Below, piece by piece: positions 60,044 to 64,000 of a stretch of 64,000 nucleotides of DNA. The translations under genes were made by a program, and so were the position numbers. The notes beneath the pieces were generated by a model. The model was given only the letters and a program-made list of their open reading frames with translations, searched no databases and was not told where the DNA came from. Position 1 is the stretch's first letter, and the number at the start of each line of letters is the position of its first letter. Source of the DNA: Psychroserpens ponticola (lineage in GTDB: Bacteria; Bacteroidota; Bacteroidia; Flavobacteriales; Flavobacteriaceae); the NCBI RefSeq assembly GCF_023556315.2, contig NZ_CP116221.1, positions 1,871,001-1,935,000 of the forward strand. The letters run 5' to 3'.

Positions 60044-61078
60044 ATGAATATTTTAAACAACAAAATTGATTCTATTAGTAAAAGCTTAATATTAATTTCA
60101 ATTTCTGGACTAATTCTATCCTTTATTATAGCATTTGCAAATGGAGGTGATGAATTTGCTTTTTTCCATCGCATAGGTGATTGGAGTACGACTTTGGCGC
60201 TAGCTTTATTCATTAATTGGATTTTAACAAAATTTAATATTAAGGCGTCAAAATTTGCTTACCTATTATTGATTCCTTCTATTATAAATTCATTCAATCC
60301 AGCTATTAATTCTCTAGAGAATTTAAACTTAAATTTTTACTATACTATTATCTCAATTATTTATTACTTGATTAATATTTATGTAGTTTACAAAATTTAC
60401 GTTCTAATAAAAAATAAAAAAATTGATCTATTTAATGAATCAGAAAATGATATAATTGAAACTAAAAAACAAAAGACCCTTTTAGATAAAGTTATTATAT
60501 CTATTGAAGAACGTGTTTCTATATCTAGCAAAAGAGTGTTTTTTAGTTTGATAGCAATGATAGTTATTGTAATAGTTGGAAGTAGTGCTTCATTTGGGAC
60601 TGTAGCTTTAAATGAAGCAAATAAAATAAGAGAATTAGAAGCTGAAAGAATTAAAATGTTAACTACAACTAGACTATTAAAAAACACTAGTGATGAAAAA
60701 TTAAATGAAAAATTAACCGAAATAAAGAAACTAATAGAAGACAGATATGGGAAAAACAATGACTATAAAGTACTAATAAGTAACATTGAAAAGGAATCTT
60801 ATATAAGTTGGCCAGACATTGCAATGAGAATTACAATAGCTGCTTTAACTTTGTTTCTAGTGCAAATTTTCTTTCATATTTATAAATATAATCAAAGACA
60901 AGAATCAAGTTTATTAACTAAAATCGAGCTTTTTAAGTTATTCACAGATGAAAAAGCACAATTGGATGACTTAAGAAATGGATTAATTTCAAAAGTAAAT
61001 TCAGAAATTGAATTTGAAAAAAGTCCTTCTAGCCCAACGGAACAGATTATAAATGTTATTGGAAAATCTAAGGAATAA
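60044..61078 (+). CDS. Membrane protein with central coiled coil
   Basis: 344 residues. Four N-terminal hydrophobic segments (LILISISGLILSFIIAFANG; ALALFINWILTKF; AYLLLIPSIINSF; YYTIISIIYYLINIYVVYKI), a fifth at VFFSLIAMIVIVIVGSSASF, a coiled-coil-like stretch (NEANKIRELEAERIKMLTTT; KLNEKLTEIKKLIEDRYG), a sixth (RITIAALTLFLVQIFFHIY) and a cytoplasmic tail. No family named. Resembles sensor or effector membrane proteins of defence islands in layout only. Confidence 0.7.
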   Translation: MNILNNKIDSISKSLILISISGLILSFIIAFANGGDEFAFFHRIGDWSTTLALALFINWILTKFNIKASKFAYLLLIPSIINSFNPAINSLENLNLNFYYTIISIIYYLINIYVVYKIYVLIKNKKIDLFNESENDIIETKKQKTLLDKVIISIEERVSISSKRVFFSLIAMIVIVIVGSSASFGTVALNEANKIRELEAERIKMLTTTRLLKNTSDEKLNEKLTEIKKLIEDRYGKNNDYKVLISNIEKESYISWPDIAMRITIAALTLFLVQIFFHIYKYNQRQESSLLTKIELFKLFTDEKAQLDDLRNGLISKVNSEIEFEKSPSSPTEQIINVIGKSKE

Positions 61079-61093
61079 TTCAAAATAGCCAGT

Positions 61094-61224
61094 AGGTAAC
61101 AACGTGTATAATTAATGGCTAGTTTTCGCTTACTTACGAAAATCCTCGCGGATTTTCTATTCAGTTTTTATTTGCTAAATTAAGTGCTTAAACACGCCAC
61201 TAATCATACACAAAACCGTTACAA
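61094..61224 (+). repeat. attC-like site 74 (type 4)
   Basis: R'' AGGTAAC, R' GTTACAA. Confidence 0.9.
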
Positions 61225-61233
61225 GTCATTTAA

Positions 61234-62301
61234 ATGAAACACACAATATACTTTGATGAAGCAGGAAATACAGGACAAGATTTGCTTAATCAACAACAGA
61301 AAGTTTTTTCTTTAGCCTCTGTCCAGTTTAATCAAGAACAACAAGATGAATTGTCAAAAATATTTGACAATGGTGGAGAAATCCATTTTAAAAAATTAAA
61401 AAATAGTTCTACAGGGCGAAAACAAATAATTGATTTTATCAATCACGAATTAATCTGTGAACAGAATATAATTAGTTCAACTTGTCATAAGAAATTTGCT
61501 ACTGTTGCACAAATTGTTGATCAACTTATTGAACCTGTTTTTTATGATAATGGAATTGATTTATATATTGATGGGAGAAATCTTATTTACACAAACTACT
61601 TGTTTTATTTAGGAGAATTAGTATGGGACAAAACGTCATTTAATAAGGTTCTGGAATCATTTATAAAAATGATGAGGCAAAAGGATGATGATTCTATCAA
61701 CGCTTTTTATTCAATTGTTAATGATTTTTCTGAATCCATAGATGTGGAATTTAAAGAAACTTTTATCAACCCTATAATAGAAAGTCGAGAACAAATCGAA
61801 CAAATTTTAGAATCTGTAACTAAATTTACTTTAGACGTAACATTGTCATCATTTTTAAATTTATGTGATTTATGGCACAAGAAACATAATGCAAAAATTA
61901 ATATTGTTTTTGATAATTCAAAGCAAATTGAATTCTATAAAGAGTTTATTGAGTTCATGAAACAAATGAATGTTAAAACTCAAGAAGTTGGATATGGGAA
62001 TAGGAAAATGGTTTTTCCAACTCAAATAGACACATTAACATTGAAAGATTCTTCAACCGAATTATCATTACAGTTTGCAGACCTAGTTGCTAGCACAATA
62101 ACTTTTATGTACAGTAACGAAAATGAAAAACATAAATCATTTGTCGAAAATATTAAAAAAAGCAAATTACTTAAATTATCAAATTGTCATGTTATTTGGC
62201 CTTATCCGAATTTCAGTCCTAAAGATCTAGGAATGGAAAATTCAACAGGAAACAATCCATTAGATTTTATAGCAGATTATCAGATAAAAAACAACTTGTA
62301 A
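61234..62301 (+). CDS. DUF3800-domain protein
   Basis: 355 residues. Opens with HTIYFDEAGNTGQDL, the DUF3800 signature (acidic D-E-x-G-x-T-G), and near the end SLQFADLVASTITFMYSN, where a conserved Asp lies. The fold is RNase H-like by family assignment, so a nuclease or nucleic-acid-binding role is likely; DUF3800 proteins are frequent on mobile elements and in defence islands. Stop TAA lies in R'' (TTGTAAC). Start 17 bases after the crossover. Confidence 0.82.
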   Translation: MKHTIYFDEAGNTGQDLLNQQQKVFSLASVQFNQEQQDELSKIFDNGGEIHFKKLKNSSTGRKQIIDFINHELICEQNIISSTCHKKFATVAQIVDQLIEPVFYDNGIDLYIDGRNLIYTNYLFYLGELVWDKTSFNKVLESFIKMMRQKDDDSINAFYSIVNDFSESIDVEFKETFINPIIESREQIEQILESVTKFTLDVTLSSFLNLCDLWHKKHNAKINIVFDNSKQIEFYKEFIEFMKQMNVKTQEVGYGNRKMVFPTQIDTLTLKDSSTELSLQFADLVASTITFMYSNENEKHKSFVENIKKSKLLKLSNCHVIWPYPNFSPKDLGMENSTGNNPLDFIADYQIKNNL

Positions 62302-62429
62302 CAACGTGTATAACCAATTGCTTGGTTTGTGTGTACTCGGAAATTCCTATCGGAATTTCCTATTGGTTCGGTTTCTTTTGTTAACTTAGTTCTTGCCAAC
62401 GCAACAAGCCATACACAAACACGTTGTAC
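62296..62429 (+). repeat. attC-like site 75 (type 1)
   Basis: R'' TTGTAAC, R' GTTGTAC. Confidence 0.9.
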
Positions 62430-62447
62430 CTAATTTAAAACCAACAA

Positions 62448-63077
62448 ATGATAAGCATTGATGAAATCAGAAATAACTATAAAGAATATTCTGATTTCGA
62501 GATTGAAAAAATTGCTATTAATGAATCTAAGAGCTTAAGAAAAGAAGTACTTAAAGTTCTTACAGAAGAAATTGAAAAAAGAAAATTAGACGAATCCTTA
62601 ATTACTTGGGTAAAAGTAGAAAATGATACTTTATCAAAATCCGAACAAGAATCTCTAATAAGAAAAATTGAAAAACTTCCATGCCCAAACTGTGGAGAAA
62701 GAAACAATACAATTGGTGGATTTGAATTTAAAAGAGTTTTATCAATCTTAATTTTTTACTCTAGCTTCATCGAAAATAGAATAATGTGTTTTGATTGTGG
62801 CAAAAGAAAAAAGAGGAACTCAATACTTATTATTTTACTTTCTGGATGGTGGTCAATTAAAGGACTTCTCTTTACTCCTTTTACTTTAATAAATGAGATT
62901 CTAAGTATATCATCTCTTGATGAGAAAAGTTCAGAAATATTAAATAGTTTTTTAGAAAAGAATACTGGTTTAATTAGACTACATGGAGATAAATCTGAAA
63001 ATTTAATTGGTTTAATAGATTTACACAATAATGATTACGAAATAATAGAAACTGAAATTATTGAAGATGAACAATAA
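62448..63077 (+). CDS. Zinc-ribbon protein with central hydrophobic segment
   Basis: 209 residues. N-terminal ~75 residues helical and charged (FEIEKIAINESKSLRKEVLK). Split ribbon CPNCGERNN (~79-82) and CFDCGKRKKR (~113-116), with VLSILIFYSSFIENRI between. A hydrophobic stretch SILIILLSGWWSIKGLLFTP follows. Acidic tail. No family named. Cassette GTTGTACCTA ... TAGGTACAAC. Confidence 0.68.
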   Translation: MISIDEIRNNYKEYSDFEIEKIAINESKSLRKEVLKVLTEEIEKRKLDESLITWVKVENDTLSKSEQESLIRKIEKLPCPNCGERNNTIGGFEFKRVLSILIFYSSFIENRIMCFDCGKRKKRNSILIILLSGWWSIKGLLFTPFTLINEILSISSLDEKSSEILNSFLEKNTGLIRLHGDKSENLIGLIDLHNNDYEIIETEIIEDEQ

Positions 63078-63085
63078 AAAACTAG

Positions 63086-63218
63086 GTACAACAACGTGTA
63101 TAACCAATTGCTTGGTTTGTGTGTACTCGGAAAATCCTGCGGATTTTCCTAATGGCTAGTTTCTTTTTGTTAACTTAGTTCTTGCCAACGCAACAAGCCA
63201 TACACAAACACGTTAGGC
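63086..63218 (+). repeat. attC-like site 76 (type 1)
   Basis: R'' GTACAAC, R' GTTAGGC. Confidence 0.9.
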
Positions 63219-63234
63219 ACAATTAAAACGAACA

Positions 63235-63747
63235 TTGATAAAGACAAGTTACAAATCGCATCCAATTAAAGGGTTTACTCACTCAATCGGAACTAAACAG
63301 GTTTCGGAAATGTTGAGCGGAATTGAAATTTATGACGATTTATCAATTTCATTTGACAAAGAAAAAGGTCATCGAATGGGAGTTTCTGTTCCTGGTTGGA
63401 ATGGAAGAACTATGAAAGGACAATCAAGAGAACTTTTAGGGTTTTGGAGAGTGATTTCTGGAACTTACTCAAAACCTTTAGACAAATGGACTATAAATTT
63501 AAAAGCGGTTGAAATAGAAAACAATAAGCGGATTAAAAAATTCCTCATAGAAATCGGAATCCCACTCTTGCGGAATTGGTTTGAATCTGAAAAACCGGAG
63601 ACTTGGTATAATGGACATCGGAATTTCCTAATTGGATTAAATGAAAATCTGACTGAATATTGTACTTGGGAAACGCACAATGATAGAACAGTTAATAAGA
63701 AAACTGAATTAATTAGCACCTTAAAAAAATTGAATGAAAGTTCTTGA
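63235..63747 (+). CDS. Unknown protein, first gene of a two-gene cassette
   Basis: 170 residues from TTG 63235. Segments SHPIKGFTHSIGTKQVSEML, KGHRMGVSVPGWNGRTMKGQ and LGFWRVISGTYSKPLDKW suggest a beta-rich soluble protein; no signal peptide. No family recognised. Overlaps the next gene by 14 bases. Confidence 0.62.
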   Translation: MIKTSYKSHPIKGFTHSIGTKQVSEMLSGIEIYDDLSISFDKEKGHRMGVSVPGWNGRTMKGQSRELLGFWRVISGTYSKPLDKWTINLKAVEIENNKRIKKFLIEIGIPLLRNWFESEKPETWYNGHRNFLIGLNENLTEYCTWETHNDRTVNKKTELISTLKKLNESS

Positions 63748-63988
63748 CCAACATAACATTAGTGCGTTGAGTAAAATTATATACCAGACCAATATTATAC
63801 CATCTGGTAAAAGCGATTCTTTTAGAAAATTAAGCAAAAAACTAATTCTTGACTTGCAGAATGGTTACGAATTGGAAAAAATAAAAAGAGTAATAACAAG
63901 CGAATTAATTACTACATATGGACTTTCTGTGAATGAAAATGATGTAGAGAAAATAACGGAATTAATTTACTCGTGGTATGATAAATAA
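63734..63988 (+). CDS. Small helical protein, second gene of a two-gene cassette
   Basis: 84 residues, predicted helical throughout (ISALSKIIYQTNIIPSGKSD; LEKIKRVITSELITTYGLSV). Overlaps 63235-63747 and ends just before the final R'' box. Could be an antitoxin- or immunity-like partner of the upstream protein, judged only by size and coupling. Confidence 0.62.
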   Translation: MKVLDQHNISALSKIIYQTNIIPSGKSDSFRKLSKKLILDLQNGYELEKIKRVITSELITTYGLSVNENDVEKITELIYSWYDK

Positions 63989-63992
63989 CTGT

Positions 63993-64000
63993 GCCTAACA
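63993..64000 (+). repeat. Start of attC-like site 77
   Basis: R'' GCCTAAC, preceded by GT, matches the cassette start GTTAGGCAC; the rest is beyond the window, so the array continues to the right. Confidence 0.75.

Noticed and set aside
60397-60759. 120-codon minus-strand ORF
   Set aside because: Antisense shadow of the coiled-coil membrane protein gene, low-complexity Ser/Leu/Phe composition typical of antisense in AT-rich genes.
1350-64000. CRISPR array
   Set aside because: The repeats are about 130 bases, imperfect palindromes, and are separated by genes of varied length rather than short uniform spacers; no cas genes.
1350-64000. Insertion sequences or transposons as the cause of the repeats
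   Set aside because: No transposase and no target-site duplications; terminal complementarity is cassette-specific, unlike the fixed inverted repeats of an IS.
1-64000. tRNA, rRNA, integrase or attI in the window
   Set aside because: Looked for tRNA-like cloverleaf ends, rRNA and tyrosine-recombinase motifs; none seen.

Overview
The window is one continuous gene-cassette array of the integron type, in AT-rich DNA that looks like a member of the Flavobacteriia (Bacteroidota). The taxonomic call rests on the TAnnTTTG promoter boxes, many SPII lipoproteins with SC/NC lipoboxes, and Bacteroidota-typical families (DUF3570, DUF4266, DUF6438, DUF6252-like). From about 1350 to the right edge I count 76 complete sites and the first bases of a 77th. 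Each is about 130 bp, each follows a gene or an ORF-less segment, and all have the same orientation. Each site has the attC layout: an outer R''/R' pair (NNNNAAC ... GTTNNNN), a short unpaired spacer, an L''/L' pair (GTGTAT ... ATACAC), and an inner variable stem such as GGAAATTCC/GGAATTTCC. The bases after GTT at the start of each cassette are complementary to the bases before AAC at the end of the same cassette, which is what excision as a circle through attC predicts. Of the 66 coding genes called, 65 are on the + strand.

Layout. 1-1258 is the 5' part of a secreted leucine-rich-repeat protein on the minus strand, just outside the first site. 1480-8650 holds small cassettes (secreted proteins, a TPR lipoprotein, a TIR protein, a ParDE-like toxin-antitoxin pair, a cation efflux protein, an EF-Tu domain-3-like protein). 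8780-12175 is one large four-gene cassette (thioredoxin-like protein, ApbE flavin transferase, DUF4266 lipoprotein, DUF3570 outer-membrane protein). 12295-20940 holds hydrolase, Mrr/ImmA-type, ATP-grasp, CoiA-like and MltR-like cassettes. 21066-24722 repeats four cassettes from 4824-7792 with identical predicted proteins but in a different order. 24843-64000 continues with single-gene cassettes (hydrolases, a POT transporter, HEPN and PD-(D/E)XK proteins, a second ParDE-like pair, cupin, SGNH hydrolase, DUF3800, many lipoproteins and immunity-like proteins).

Twenty of the 76 cassettes have no credible ORF. Seventeen of them (families NC-A, B, D, E, F, G) share similar 5' and 3' termini and appear to be one divergent superfamily. 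Three (NC-C) are near-identical copies of a different element. NC-A contains an internal hairpin with compensatory changes and an attC-like layout.

How it works together: most cassettes have no visible promoter and only short leaders, so their expression probably depends on read-through or on promoters in a minority of cassettes (both toxin-antitoxin cassettes, the two-gene cassette at 52.5 kb, possibly 43.3 kb). No integrase, attI or Pc promoter is in the window; they should lie outside it, to the left if the usual orientation holds. The main novelty is a very large chromosomal-type integron in Bacteroidota with unusual R boxes (only 6 of 76 fit GTTRRRY), stems in which bottom-strand G-T wobbles replace top-strand A-C mismatches, many amplified non-coding cassettes, and direct evidence of cassette shuffling.
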